Shown: positions 37,351-49,526, counted from the first letter of the stretch. The stretch is DNA of 64,000 nucleotides from Rhodospirillales bacterium BBD 1991-14 (GCA_001657395.1 LYSY01000002.1:930001-994000); one strand, 5' to 3'. A program made the numbers and translations. Notes: a model not told the origin generated them from the sequence alone.

Positions 37351-38412
37351 ATGGATGCGACAAGCAACGCTGCGGGTGCCAAGGTCCTGGAGGTCGCCGG
37401 CCTCGACACCCGCTTTGCCACCCCCGACGGGGAGGTGCATGCGGTCAATTCGGTGAGCTTCGACATCGCCGAGGGCGAAAGCGTTGGCGTGGTGGGCGAG
37501 TCCGGTTCCGGCAAGACCCAGATCTTCCTCTCGATCATGGGCCTCCTCGCCAAGAACGGCCGCGCCGGTGGATCGGTGCGTTACCGCGGGCAGGAGATTC
37601 TGGGCCTGCCGGCCAGCGATCTGAACAAGATCCGCGGCGTCACCATGTCGATGATCTTTCAGGACCCCATGACCTCTCTGAACCCCTTCCTGCGCATCTC
37701 CAAGCAGATGAACGAGGTGCTGGTGGAGCACAAGGGCATGAGCGAGGACCAGGCCCGCGCCCGCGGCATCGAACTGCTGGACCGGGTCGGCATTCCCGGC
37801 GCCAAGGCGCGCTACGATCTCTACCCGCACGAGTTCTCCGGCGGCATGCGCCAGCGGGTGATGATCGCCATGGCGCTGCTTTGCGAGCCGGACCTGCTGA
37901 TCGCCGACGAGCCGACGACGGCGCTGGACGTCACCATCCAGGCGCAGATCCTGGACCTTATGGCCGATCTGAAGCGCGACTTCCGCACCTCGATCATCAT
38001 GATCACCCACGACCTGGGCGTGGTCGCCGGGCTCTGCGACCGCGTGATGGTGATGTATGCCGGGCGGGTCGTGGAAAAGGGCGCCGTGCGCGACATCTAC
38101 TACCGCCCGCAGCATCCCTATTCCCTCGGTCTGCTCAGTTCCATGCCGCGCCTCGACCAGGCCGGCGCCAGCGAACTCAGCACCATTCCCGGCCAGCCGC
38201 CGAACCTGCAGAACCTGCCGGAAGGCTGCGCCTACCAGGACCGCTGTCCCTATGTCTTCGACGCCTGCCGCTCCGTGGAGCCCGAGTTGCACGTCCTCGA
38301 GCCGGGCCGCGAAAAGGCCTGCCACCTGACCGGGATGCCGCAAGAGGGAGAGAGCGCAACGCCGGAGCCTCAGCCTGAGACTCAGCCAGGGCCTCAGGAG
38401 GTGCGGCCATGA
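37351..38412 (+). CDS. oppD: Oligopeptide ABC transporter ATPase OppD
   Basis: A 353-residue ATPase. Walker [10 protein letters not shown], signature FSGGMRQRV and Walker [13 protein letters not shown] are present, with the C-terminal oligo_HPY extension carrying cysteines ([15 protein letters not shown]) that bind an Fe-S cluster or metal in some relatives. The far C-terminus is low-complexity ([13 protein letters not shown]). The stop overlaps the start of oppF by 4 bp (ATGA). Confidence 0.96.
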   Translation: MDATSNAAGAKVLEVAGLDTRFATPDGEVHAVNSVSFDIAEGESVGVVGESGSGKTQIFLSIMGLLAKNGRAGGSVRYRGQEILGLPASDLNKIRGVTMSMIFQDPMTSLNPFLRISKQMNEVLVEHKGMSEDQARARGIELLDRVGIPGAKARYDLYPHEFSGGMRQRVMIAMALLCEPDLLIADEPTTALDVTIQAQILDLMADLKRDFRTSIIMITHDLGVVAGLCDRVMVMYAGRVVEKGAVRDIYYRPQHPYSLGLLSSMPRLDQAGASELSTIPGQPPNLQNLPEGCAYQDRCPYVFDACRSVEPELHVLEPGREKACHLTGMPQEGESATPEPQPETQPGPQEVRP

Positions 38413-39398
38413 GTACGCCGATCCTCTCCGTGCGCGACCTCAAGGTGCACTTCGACATCCGGGTGGGCGGCGTCCTGGCCGGGCGCTACCAGCCGCTGAA
38501 GGCGGTGGATGGGGTCAGCTTCGAACTGAAGCCCGGCGAGACGCTGGGCATCGTCGGCGAATCCGGCTGCGGCAAGTCGACCCTGGGGCGCGCGGTGCTG
38601 CAGCTCATCCCGCCGACCGCCGGCAATGTGGTCTGGCTGGGCGACGATCTGGGACACCTCGGCGTCGAAGCCCTGCGTGCCAAGCGCCAGGAAATGCAGA
38701 TCATCTTCCAGGACCCGCTGGCCAGCCTCAATCCGCGCATGACGGTGGGCGAGATCATCGGCGAGCCGCTGCGCACCTTCGCGCCGGGCATCGGCAAGAC
38801 GGCGATGAAGGCGCGGGTGAAGGACATGATGGCCAAGGTCGGCCTGCTGCCGCAGATGATCAACCGCTACCCGCACGAGTTCTCCGGCGGCCAGTGCCAG
38901 CGCATCGGTATCGCCCGGGCCATGGTGCTGGGGCCGAAGCTGATCATCTGCGACGAGCCGGTCTCGGCCCTCGACGTCTCGATCCAGTCGCAGATCATCA
39001 ACCTTCTGATGCGCCTGCAGCAGGAGTTCGGCCTCTCCCTGCTGTTCATCAGCCACGATCTCTCGGTGGTGCGCCACATCTCCCACCGCGTCATGGTGCT
39101 CTATCTCGGCAAGGTGATGGAAATCGCCGACCGGGCGTCGATCTATGCGGCGCCGCGCCATCCCTACACCCAGGCGCTGATCTCGGCCGTGCCGATCCCC
39201 GACCCGGACAAGGAGCGCAACAAGCAGCGCGTGGTCCTGCAGGGCGACCTGCCGTCGCCCATGGCGCCGCCCTCGGGCTGCGTGTTCCGCACCCGCTGTC
39301 CCAAGGCGACCGAACTCTGCGCCAGGACGGAGCCGGCGCTGGAAGACGACGGCGCCGCCGACGATCACCTGATCGCCTGCCACCACTGGCGGGAGTGA
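38409..39398 (+). CDS. oppF: Oligopeptide ABC transporter ATPase OppF
   Basis: A 329-residue ATPase partner of OppD. Walker A GESGCGKST, signature FSGGQCQRIGIARAM and Walker B LIICDEPVSALD are intact. The C-terminal oligo_HPY region has HPYTQALISAVPIPDPD and a cysteine cluster (CVFRTRCPKATELC). Last gene of the five-gene operon; it is convergent with dgkA. Confidence 0.96.
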   Translation: MSTPILSVRDLKVHFDIRVGGVLAGRYQPLKAVDGVSFELKPGETLGIVGESGCGKSTLGRAVLQLIPPTAGNVVWLGDDLGHLGVEALRAKRQEMQIIFQDPLASLNPRMTVGEIIGEPLRTFAPGIGKTAMKARVKDMMAKVGLLPQMINRYPHEFSGGQCQRIGIARAMVLGPKLIICDEPVSALDVSIQSQIINLLMRLQQEFGLSLLFISHDLSVVRHISHRVMVLYLGKVMEIADRASIYAAPRHPYTQALISAVPIPDPDKERNKQRVVLQGDLPSPMAPPSGCVFRTRCPKATELCARTEPALEDDGAADDHLIACHHWRE

Positions 39399-39428
39399 AC
39401 GCCCGGCGTAAGCGGCCGCTTCAGGTGG

Positions 39429-39845
39429 TCAGGTCAGGGTGTCGACGATCATGATGATGCCGAGCAGGAAGACGCCCGCGGAGGCGACGATGACGGCGGC
39501 GGCGGACATGTCCTTGATGGCCTTGATGCGCGGGTGACGGCGGCCGTCGACGTGGTCGATGACCCGCTCGATGGCGCTGTTCACCAGTTCGAGCGCCAGC
39601 AGCAGTGCAGAGCACAGCAGGGCCAGGGCCCACCACATGGCCGTGGGGTTGAGCACCAGCAAGGTTGTAAGCATGGCCAGGGCCCCCAGCACGTGGTTGC
39701 GGAAGCCCGGCTCTTCGCGCCAGGCTGCGCGCAGCCCGTGCAGGGCGACGGTCAAACGGGTCAACTTGATTGCTGTTGTGGCCGGGACTGGCAGGCCGAG
39801 TTCTTCGGTGCGTTCACGCGGTTGTTGGTCTTGTTTTGGATCCAT
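39429..39845 (-). CDS. dgkA: Diacylglycerol kinase (DgkA type)
   Basis: A 138-residue integral-membrane kinase that recycles diacylglycerol to phosphatidic acid. After a polar N-terminal extension of about 25 residues come the amphipathic region (LHGLRAAWREEPGFRNHVLG) and three helices; the catalytic motif ALELVNSAIERVIDHVD and RIKAIKDMSAAAVIVAS are conserved. Convergent with oppF. Confidence 0.95.
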   Translation of the reverse strand: MDPKQDQQPRERTEELGLPVPATTAIKLTRLTVALHGLRAAWREEPGFRNHVLGALAMLTTLLVLNPTAMWWALALLCSALLLALELVNSAIERVIDHVDGRRHPRIKAIKDMSAAAVIVASAGVFLLGIIMIVDTLT

Positions 39846-40067
39846 GACTGCTACTGATTCTGGAAAGGGTTCTGGAAAGGAATGCTGCGGGTTCGGCGGG
39901 AGCCGTCTGCGAAGGTATGATTACGGTCTTGTTAAATAGGTAACACTCCCCGTGATGAAAGGCAGTCGAAAGAGGGCTCGGGCACCTTTGGTTGAGACGT
40001 TGCTGAATTGTGACAGTGTGCGATTGCACTTACGGTCGTCCGCTCCCCGCAGGCTAGCGATTCTGTG

Positions 40068-41096
40068 ATGTCGAAGCTGGGTTTAGCCGCTCTGTTTATG
40101 GGGCTGTCCCTGGCGCTTGGGCTGATCGCCTGGCAGGGTTTCGGGGACGTCGCCAAGGCGTTGAACCAGGCCGGTTTCCAGCTTCTCTGGCTGGGTCCGG
40201 CCTTCGCCCTGCCGCTGGTCCTCTCGGCCTTTGCCTGGGCGGCGATCTTTCCTCCCGGGACACGCCCCGCGCTGTCGCGGCTGCTCCTGGCATCCTGGAT
40301 TGCCGTCTCGATCAATTGGCTGTTACCGGTGGCCCAGATCGGCGGCGAGATCGCCAAGGCGGCCTGGCTGGCGCGCCGCGCGGGGCCCGCGGCGACCATG
40401 GTGGCGGCTACGGTCGTGGATAAGGTGCTGCAGACCGCCGGCCAGGCCCTGGTGGCGCTTGCCGGCGTCGGGCTTGCGCTGGCCCTGGCCGGCGCAAGCG
40501 ATCTCGTGCCCTTTGCCCTGGTCTTCGCGCTGCTGATGCTCGGGCTGTTGGTCGGCTTCGTCTACGCCCAGCGCCACGGGCTTCTGCAGCGCCTTGCGGG
40601 AGCGGCGGAGCGCGCCTTTCTGAAGCGGGCCCTCTCGCGCAGGGACAACCAGGGGCACCCGGACAGCCCGGACGGGGCCGACGGCGGTCTGGCCGGCAGG
40701 ATCGCGGGCCACACTGCCGACGTCGGCGCCGCTGTCACGCAAATCTGCGCCGCGCCCGGCCCGATGGCAGCCTATCTGGCGCTACGGCTCGCGTCGCGCC
40801 TGGTCATGGCCGGCGAGGTCTGGCTGGTGCTGATGCTCCTGGGCCATCCCGTTACCGTCCCGGAGGCCCTGATGATCGAGTGCCTGGCCCAGACCCTGCG
40901 CTCGGCGGCCTTTGCCCTGCCTGGGGCCTACGGCGTTCAGGAAGGCGGCTTCATCCTGCTGGGTGCCCTGGTGGGGGTGCCGCCGGATCTGGCGCTGACG
41001 GCGTCCCTGGCCAAGCGTCTGCGCGAGTTGCTGGTGGGACTGCCGGGGCTGGCGTTCTACCAACTGAGCGAGGGCCGCCTGCGGGCGCCCGCCTGA
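40068..41096 (+). CDS. HpnL-like flippase (lysylphosphatidylglycerol synthase TM family)
   Basis: About 342 residues with seven or eight hydrophobic helices. Hallmarks are NWLLPVAQIGGEIAKAAWLA, the ATVVDKVLQTAGQALVAL stretch and, near the end, FALPGAYGVQEGGFILLGAL. This pattern matches HpnL-type relatives of the LPG synthase membrane domain, often near hopanoid genes; no hopanoid gene is close here. The role, moving lipids across the inner membrane, is inferred from the family. ATG at 40068 is preferred to GTG one codon earlier. Confidence 0.85.
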   Translation: MSKLGLAALFMGLSLALGLIAWQGFGDVAKALNQAGFQLLWLGPAFALPLVLSAFAWAAIFPPGTRPALSRLLLASWIAVSINWLLPVAQIGGEIAKAAWLARRAGPAATMVAATVVDKVLQTAGQALVALAGVGLALALAGASDLVPFALVFALLMLGLLVGFVYAQRHGLLQRLAGAAERAFLKRALSRRDNQGHPDSPDGADGGLAGRIAGHTADVGAAVTQICAAPGPMAAYLALRLASRLVMAGEVWLVLMLLGHPVTVPEALMIECLAQTLRSAAFALPGAYGVQEGGFILLGALVGVPPDLALTASLAKRLRELLVGLPGLAFYQLSEGRLRAPA

Positions 41097-41195
41097 CCCT
41101 GGTCCTTGGCTTGCCCGGCTTGACCAGCCGGGGGGCCGGCCACACACTCCTTTGCTGGACCTCTTTTTCGGCGCGGTAACGCGAGGCAAGGCGCA

Positions 41196-42401
41196 ATGAG
41201 CAGGTTGACGGCAGAGCAGGACGCGATCCGCACGAGAGCGCGGCAACTGGCCGAGGCGGTGATCGCCCCCCGCGCGGCGGAGGTCGACCGCCAGGAGGCC
41301 TATCCCTGGGACAACTGCCGGGCCCTCCGGGAAGCGGGCTTTTTCGGCATGACCATTCCGCGGGAATACGGCGGCCCCGGCCTCGGCTATCTGGAGGCGA
41401 CCCTGGTGATCGAGGAGATGGCCAAGGTCTGCGGTGTCACCGGCCGCATCGCCGTCGAGGCCAACATGGGGGCCATCGGTGCGATCATGGCCTACGGCAG
41501 CCCGGCCCAGTGCCGCCTGGCGGCCGAGCAGGTGCTGAAGGGCGACAAGCCCGCCATCTGCATCACCGAGCCGGGCGCCGGCTCGGCGGCGACGGAGATG
41601 ACCACCCGCGCCGACAGGAAAGGCGACCGCTACGTCCTGAACGGCGGCAAGCATTGGATCACCGGCGGCGGCGTGTCGCGGCTCCACCTCATTTTCGCGC
41701 GGGTCTTCGAGGACGGTGTCGAGCAGGGCATCGGCGGCTTTATCGTCGTCCGCGATCCGGAAAGTGGCACGCCTCAAGGCCTCACCCTCGGCCGGCGCGA
41801 GCCCACCATGGGCCTGCGCGGCATTCCGGAAACCGAGATCCTCTTTCACGACCTGGAGGTGTCCGAAGACATGCTGCTGCGCCCGGACCAGGGGCTGCGC
41901 CGTGGCTTCGGGGCCTTGATGGCCGCGTACAACGCACAGCGCGTCGGCGCGGCCACGGTCGCCCTCGGTATCGCCCAGGGCGCCTACGAGGAAGCCCTGG
42001 CCTACACCCAGAAGCGCGAGCAGTTCGGCCGGCCGATCTGCGAGTTCCAGGGCCTGCAGTGGATGCTGGCGGACATGGCGACACAGCTGTCTGCCGGCCG
42101 TGCCCTGATCCGCCAGGCGACCGACGCCAGCGGCTTTCCCGATGCGCTGGAAGCCGCCCAGGCGAAGGTCTTTGCCTCGGAAATGGCAATCAAGGTCACC
42201 AACGACGCCCTGCAGCTTTTCGGCGCCGCCGGCTATTCGCGCAGCAACCCGCTGGAGCGCATGGTCCGCGATGCCCGCATGTTCACCATCGGCGGCGGCA
42301 CCGCCCAGATCCTGCGCACCATGATCGCCGGGCGCCTGTTGGAGCGGAAACTGCCGCAGACCCGCGACGGCTACCTGAATCTGGCAAGGGCGGGGGAGTA
42401 G
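41196..42401 (+). CDS. Acyl-CoA dehydrogenase
   Basis: A 401-residue FAD enzyme. The three-domain layout is visible: helical N-terminus (FFGMTIPREYGGPGLGYLEA), beta-domain FAD/substrate motif CITEPGAGSAATEMTTRA and KHWITGGGVS, then a helical C-terminus with QFGRPICEFQGLQWMLADMA and RDARMFTIGGGTAQILRTMI. It oxidises an acyl-CoA to the trans-2-enoyl form. Substrate (short, branched or other) cannot be told. It could be linked to propionyl-CoA or branched-chain metabolism in this window, but is not in an obvious operon. Confidence 0.95.
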   Translation: MSRLTAEQDAIRTRARQLAEAVIAPRAAEVDRQEAYPWDNCRALREAGFFGMTIPREYGGPGLGYLEATLVIEEMAKVCGVTGRIAVEANMGAIGAIMAYGSPAQCRLAAEQVLKGDKPAICITEPGAGSAATEMTTRADRKGDRYVLNGGKHWITGGGVSRLHLIFARVFEDGVEQGIGGFIVVRDPESGTPQGLTLGRREPTMGLRGIPETEILFHDLEVSEDMLLRPDQGLRRGFGALMAAYNAQRVGAATVALGIAQGAYEEALAYTQKREQFGRPICEFQGLQWMLADMATQLSAGRALIRQATDASGFPDALEAAQAKVFASEMAIKVTNDALQLFGAAGYSRSNPLERMVRDARMFTIGGGTAQILRTMIAGRLLERKLPQTRDGYLNLARAGE

Positions 42402-42404
42402 CGC

Positions 42405-42518
42405 CATTCATCCTTCGAGACGGCGCTTGCGCGGCTCCTCAGGATGAGGTCCGGAAAAGTGCGCAATGAAGAGGCCTCATCCTGAGGAGGCCCGATAGGG
42501 CCGTCTCGAAGGATGAAT
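42405..42518. repeat. Long inverted repeat, family C
   Basis: ATTCATCCTTCGAGACGGC and GCCGTCTCGAAGGATGAAT... pair as outer arms, with inner CCTCAGGATGAGG and CCTCATCCTGAGG. It lies between convergent acyl-CoA dehydrogenase and secA and may end both transcripts. Confidence 0.85.
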
Positions 42519-42531
42519 CGCCAAAGCCCGA

Positions 42532-45288
<2,757 letters not shown>

Positions 45289-45464
45289 TCAGAATCCTTA
45301 AGGCAAAGAGGGGGCCGTGGCCGGATCGTCCGTGAGGTGACACATAGGGCCCTGGCTTCAGGCTGTCAACGATGGCGGCGCGGCCTTCGCCCTCCTCATT
45401 CGGGCGCTGTCGGAGGCCCTCTGGGCCCTTGTGATATGGTGCCCGGCGTGCATGATGCGTAGCC

Positions 45465-46505
45465 ATGAAGGTTGGGGACCGATTTTCCGCAAGGCGCCCG
45501 GCCGTGGCGCGGCCGAAGCCCTTGGAAAGGGCTGTATTCCGGCGATTCTTGACGGTTTTGTTGCTGACATCAGCCGCCTTGCTCTGGCTTTCGGCGGCGG
45601 CTCTGACGGCGCGGCAGGCCACTGCGCAGCAGGCCCCGGCGGAAGGCACCGCCACTTTGCCTCTTGAGCTTCCCGACGGTGAAGCGGACCCGGGGATCGC
45701 GCGTCTCGGCGAAGCCCTGCAGCAAATGAAGACACAAAATCCCGTGGTCGCACGGGTCGATGGCCACGAGATCCGCTGGGCCGAGGTGCTGACCTCGGCC
45801 GACGACCTGCCGGAGCGCTATCGCGATCAGATCGAGTCGGTGTTCCCGGCCCTGCTGGACCGCCTCGTGGATATCCGGCTTCTGGCGAACGCCGCCCGGG
45901 AGCAGGGCGTTGCGGAGGAGAAGGCGGTCCGCAGCAGCCTTATCCGCTACGAAGATAAACTGCTTTCCGGTTTGCTGTTGGAGCGCTATCTCGACGAGGA
46001 GGTGACCACCGCGAAGGTCCGCGAGCGCTACGACTCGCTGGTGGCCGTACGGCGCGCCAACCGCGAGATGCGCGCCCGGCACATCCTGGTGGGGACAGAG
46101 GAGGAAGCCCGGGACCTCATCGCCGAGCTCGACGCGGGGGCGGTCTTCCCGACGCTGGCGCGGGAGCATTCGATCGGCCCTTCGGCGGACCGCGGCGGCG
46201 ATCTCGGCTACTTCTTTGCCCGGCGCATGGAGCCGGCCTTTGCCGCGGCCCTCTTGGACCTGGAGCCGGGCGTCTACACGCCAAAGCCGGTGGAAACGGA
46301 TTTCGGCTGGCATGTGATTCTGCTGGTTGACCGCCGTGATGACGACGTTCCCTCGTTCCTGGACATGCAGGCGCAGCTGCGCCAGGAAGTGACCAAGGAG
46401 GCCATCGGCCGTCTGATCGGCAGCCTGCGCCAGCGCGCCGACCTTGAAATGTTTCCCGAAGACGGTGCTGCAGCGGATGACGAAGCCCAGGGCGGCAGCC
46501 AGTGA
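45465..46505 (+). CDS. Parvulin-type peptidyl-prolyl isomerase, exported (first copy)
   Basis: A 346-residue periplasmic-type foldase. A long basic N-region precedes the signal segment (RFLTVLLLTSAALLWLSAAA, about 28-48). The parvulin domain spans about 205-300: RARHILVGTEEEARDLIAEL, GDLGYFFARRMEPAFAAALL and TDFGWHVILLVDRRDD. N- and C-terminal helices resemble SurA/PrsA chaperone arms. It is followed by a second paralogue, 139 bp later. Confidence 0.92.
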   Translation: MKVGDRFSARRPAVARPKPLERAVFRRFLTVLLLTSAALLWLSAAALTARQATAQQAPAEGTATLPLELPDGEADPGIARLGEALQQMKTQNPVVARVDGHEIRWAEVLTSADDLPERYRDQIESVFPALLDRLVDIRLLANAAREQGVAEEKAVRSSLIRYEDKLLSGLLLERYLDEEVTTAKVRERYDSLVAVRRANREMRARHILVGTEEEARDLIAELDAGAVFPTLAREHSIGPSADRGGDLGYFFARRMEPAFAAALLDLEPGVYTPKPVETDFGWHVILLVDRRDDDVPSFLDMQAQLRQEVTKEAIGRLIGSLRQRADLEMFPEDGAAADDEAQGGSQ

Positions 46506-46519
46506 AGCGGGAGCCCGTG

Positions 46520-46551
46520 ATCGGGGAACCTGTAAATCGGGGAGCCTGGAA
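46520..46551. repeat. 16-bp imperfect tandem duplication between parvulin genes
   Basis: ATCGGGGAACCTGTAA is followed by ATCGGGGAGCCTGGAA. Confidence 0.75.
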
Positions 46552-46629
46552 GACCCGGCTGCCGACCGAAACCCCGCCGCAACAGAGATAAGCCGCTGAT
46601 CCAGGCCAATTCCGGCCGCGCGGCCCCGC

Positions 46630-46644
46630 AAGGAGGACCTCCTT
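46630..46644 (+). promoter_or_regulatory. Ribosome site buried in a perfect palindrome
   Basis: AAGGAGGACCTCCTT ends one base before the ATG at 46645. The Shine-Dalgarno core AAGGAG can pair with CTCCTT with a GAC loop. Folding would hide the ribosome site, so translation of the second parvulin gene may be conditional. Confidence 0.7.
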
Positions 46645-47649
46645 ATGTTCAGCAAGTTCTTGGCCGCCGTTCTGCTGCTCGGCGGCACGGCCATGGCCGC
46701 CCAGCCGCTGTTCGCCCAGAGCGAGGCCGAACAGTCCGGCGCCCAGGCCGAGTCGGCGCCCGCCACGGAAACCATGTCGGACGGGGAGGCCATGCCGGCC
46801 GAGGAGATTGCGCCCGCCGCCGATGCAGACAGTGGCCCGGCGGACCCGGTCATCGCCCGGGTCGACGGGGAGGACATCCTGCAGTCGGATCTGGTCGCCT
46901 TCATCCAGACGCTGCCGCCGCAGATCCAGGGCCAAGTCGGCTTCCTGATGCCCCAGCTGGTCGAGCAGATGGTGAACAACGCCCTCGTCACCAATGCCGG
47001 GCGCAAGGCGGACATGGCCGCGGATGCGGAGGTCATGGCCCGTCTCGCCCAGTTCGAAGACATCATCATCCGCCAGGTCTTCCTTCAGCGCACCATCGAC
47101 GCGCGGACCACGCCGGAGCGTCTGGACTCGGCCTACCAGGCCTATCTGGAGGAAAACCCGCCGGAACCGGAGCTGGTCGCACGTCACATCCTGGTGGAGA
47201 CAGAGGACGCCGCGAAGGCGCTGATCGTCGAACTCGACGGCGGCGCCGATTTCGCAACGCTGGCCGAGGAGAACTCCATCGGGCCCAGCAAGGCCAACGG
47301 CGGGGAACTGCCGCCCTTCGTTGCCGGCGACATGGTGCCGGAGTTTTCGGAAGCGGCCTTTGCCATGGAGGCGGGCAACCATTCCGCCGCGCCGGTGCAG
47401 ACCCAGTTCGGGTTCCACATCATCAAGGTGGAGGAGCGGCGCATGACCGAGCCGCCGAGCCAGGAAGCGCTGGAAGCCCAGCTGCGCGAACAGCTTGCGC
47501 AGGACGTGGTTCAGGATCTCTATGCCGAACTGCGCGAGCGCGCGGAGGTCGAGGTCCTGCTCGGCCGGACGGCAGAGGAAGAGCCGGCTGCCTCTGAAAG
47601 CGAGACGCCGGAGCAGGCGGAACCCGAGGCCGATTCCACGAACCAGTAG
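46645..47649 (+). CDS. Parvulin-type peptidyl-prolyl isomerase, exported (second copy)
   Basis: A 334-residue paralogue of the upstream gene. Signal peptide is residues 1 to about 23 (MFSKFLAAVLLLGGTAMAAQ). A Glu/Ala-rich linker follows, then SurA-like helices (DSDLVAFIQTLPPQIQGQVG region) and the parvulin domain: VARHILVETEDAAKALIVEL, GPSKANGGELPPFVAGDMVP and QTQFGFHIIKVEERR. The C-terminal tail is acidic. Probably a periplasmic folding helper for exported proteins. The start codon lies just after a palindrome that contains its ribosome site. Confidence 0.93.
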   Translation: MFSKFLAAVLLLGGTAMAAQPLFAQSEAEQSGAQAESAPATETMSDGEAMPAEEIAPAADADSGPADPVIARVDGEDILQSDLVAFIQTLPPQIQGQVGFLMPQLVEQMVNNALVTNAGRKADMAADAEVMARLAQFEDIIIRQVFLQRTIDARTTPERLDSAYQAYLEENPPEPELVARHILVETEDAAKALIVELDGGADFATLAEENSIGPSKANGGELPPFVAGDMVPEFSEAAFAMEAGNHSAAPVQTQFGFHIIKVEERRMTEPPSQEALEAQLREQLAQDVVQDLYAELRERAEVEVLLGRTAEEEPAASESETPEQAEPEADSTNQ

Positions 47650-47720
47650 GGTTCTCGCAGGGCTCGCCCTGCGCTGCATTCTCCTCAAAGCAAGAAGGAC
47701 TCTGGAGCCCTGCGTTTGCG

Positions 47721-48950
47721 ATGTTGAAGCGATCTCCCCTGGCACCCAAACGCTTTCCGGCCATGCCGGCGGTGGAGGGCGTCTCCATCGCTACGGCAAA
47801 AGCCGGCATCAAGTACCGGTCCCGCACGGACCTGTGCATGATCGCGTTCGATCCCGGCACCACAATCGCCGGTGTCCTCACACGTTCGAAGACTGCTGCG
47901 GCGCCGGTCGAGTGGTGCCGAAAGATCCTGTCGCGCGGGCGCGCGCGCGCCATCGTCGTGAACTCCGGCAACGCCAATGCCTTCACCGGCAAACTCGGCA
48001 GCGCTTCGGTGGAGCGGATCGTGGCCGCGGCCGCCGACCGGCTGGGCTGCCGGCGCGGCGAGGTTTTCGTCGCCTCCACAGGGGTGATCGGCGAGGCGCT
48101 GCCCGACGGGCTGGTGATCGATCGCCTGGCCGGCCTCGCGGACGACCTTGGGCCGGGCCGCTGGCAGGCCGCCGCCGAGGCGATCATGACCACCGATACC
48201 TTCCCCAAAGGGGTCGCGCGCAGCTGCGAGATCGGCGGCAAGCCCGTAACCCTCGCCGGCATTGCCAAGGGCTCCGGCATGATCGCCCCGGACATGGCGA
48301 CCATGCTGGCGTTCGTCACCACCGATGCGCGCCTGCCGGCGCCGTTGCTGCAGAGCCTCCTGTGGCGCAGCGCGGACCGCAGCTTCAACTGCATCACCGT
48401 CGACGGCGACACCTCAACCAGCGACACGCTGCTGCTTGCAGCCACCGGAAAGGCGAAGCATCCGAAGATCACCGCTGCAGGAGATCCGCAGCTCAAGGGC
48501 TTCAAGGCCGCATTGGAAGACCTGCTTTGCGATCTTGCGCAGCAGGTGGTGCGCGATGGCGAAGGCGCCAGCAAGTTCGTCACCATCACCGTCAGCGGAG
48601 CGGCCTCGCGGGCGGCCGCACGCCGCATCGGCCTGGCGATCGGCAACTCACCGCTGGTGAAGACAGCGGTTGCGGGCGAGGATGCGAACTGGGGGCGGAT
48701 CGTTATGGCCGTGGGCAAGTCCGGCGAGCGCGCAGACCGCGACCGCCTCGCCATCAGGATCGGCGGCGTGGCCGTGGCGGACGCGGGCGAGGTCGTGCCC
48801 GGGTATGACGAGGCGCCGGTGGCCGCGCACATGAAGGGCGAGTCCATCGAGATCGCGGTCGATGTCGGTGTCGGGCGCGGGCGGGCCACGGTCTGGACCT
48901 GCGACCTGACTCACGGCTACATATCGATCAACGCCGACTATCGGAGCTGA
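47721..48950 (+). CDS. argJ: Bifunctional ornithine acetyltransferase/N-acetylglutamate synthase
   Basis: A 409-residue enzyme that moves the acetyl group from N-acetylornithine to glutamate (and, in bifunctional forms, also makes N-acetylglutamate), recycling acetyl in arginine synthesis. The self-cleavage motif KGSGMIAPDMATML gives a new N-terminal Thr194. VNSGNANAFTG and AGEDANWGRIVMAVGKSG are other family markers. Whether it is mono- or bifunctional cannot be read. The secA/parvulin/argJ/mutT order is frequent in Alphaproteobacteria. Confidence 0.97.
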   Translation: MLKRSPLAPKRFPAMPAVEGVSIATAKAGIKYRSRTDLCMIAFDPGTTIAGVLTRSKTAAAPVEWCRKILSRGRARAIVVNSGNANAFTGKLGSASVERIVAAAADRLGCRRGEVFVASTGVIGEALPDGLVIDRLAGLADDLGPGRWQAAAEAIMTTDTFPKGVARSCEIGGKPVTLAGIAKGSGMIAPDMATMLAFVTTDARLPAPLLQSLLWRSADRSFNCITVDGDTSTSDTLLLAATGKAKHPKITAAGDPQLKGFKAALEDLLCDLAQQVVRDGEGASKFVTITVSGAASRAAARRIGLAIGNSPLVKTAVAGEDANWGRIVMAVGKSGERADRDRLAIRIGGVAVADAGEVVPGYDEAPVAAHMKGESIEIAVDVGVGRGRATVWTCDLTHGYISINADYRS

Positions 48951-48978
48951 GCTGCTGAGCGACGTCACCAGAGACAAG

Positions 48979-49455
48979 TTGGAAGATGCATCCCCCGCGA
49001 ACACGCAAGCGGACCCGCAGGGCTGCTGGGGTGCAGAGGATCGGCAGGACGAGGCCCAGCCGATTCTCCTTGTCGCCGCTGCGGCTCTGATCGATATCGA
49101 CGGACGGGTGCTGATCGCCGAGCGCCCGGCGGGCCGGTCCATGGCCGGCCTTTGGGAATTCCCGGGCGGAAAGGTCGACGAAGGCGAAACGCCGGAGGCC
49201 GCCTTGGTCCGCGAACTGCGGGAGGAACTGGGCATCGACACCCGGCAGAGCTGCCTGGCGCCCGTCGCTTTCGCATCCCACGCCTATGACGACTTTCATC
49301 TGCTGATGCCGTTGTTTGCCTGCCGGACCTGGCAGGGCACCGTCCAACCGCAGGAAGGCCAACGCCTCGCCTGGGTGCTGCCGGCGCGCCTGGGCGACTA
49401 TCCGATGCCGCCGGCTGACGCGCCTCTGGTCGCGTTGCTGCGCGATCTGCTTTAA
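48979..49455 (+). CDS. mutT: MutT-like Nudix hydrolase
   Basis: A 158-residue Nudix enzyme expected to remove oxidised dGTP from the nucleotide pool. The Nudix box GGKVDEGETPEAALVREL, continuing REELGI, spans 63-86 with all conserved Gly, Arg and Glu residues. A TTG start at 48979 is used because no ATG is in frame upstream of the domain; the first 27 residues are polar and could be partly untranslated. It lies 28 bp after argJ and is probably in its operon. Confidence 0.9.
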   Translation: MEDASPANTQADPQGCWGAEDRQDEAQPILLVAAAALIDIDGRVLIAERPAGRSMAGLWEFPGGKVDEGETPEAALVRELREELGIDTRQSCLAPVAFASHAYDDFHLLMPLFACRTWQGTVQPQEGQRLAWVLPARLGDYPMPPADAPLVALLRDLL

Positions 49456-49468
49456 GTCCTCAAACCAG

Positions 49469-49526
49469 CGCGGGATCATATGCTTCGGCGAAACCGCAGA
49501 TGGGTCCCGGCAGAACATGATCCGCG
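49469..49526. repeat. GCGGGATCAT...ATGATCCGC inverted repeat
   Basis: A weaker relative of the element at 24294-24356, just after mutT. Confidence 0.5.
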
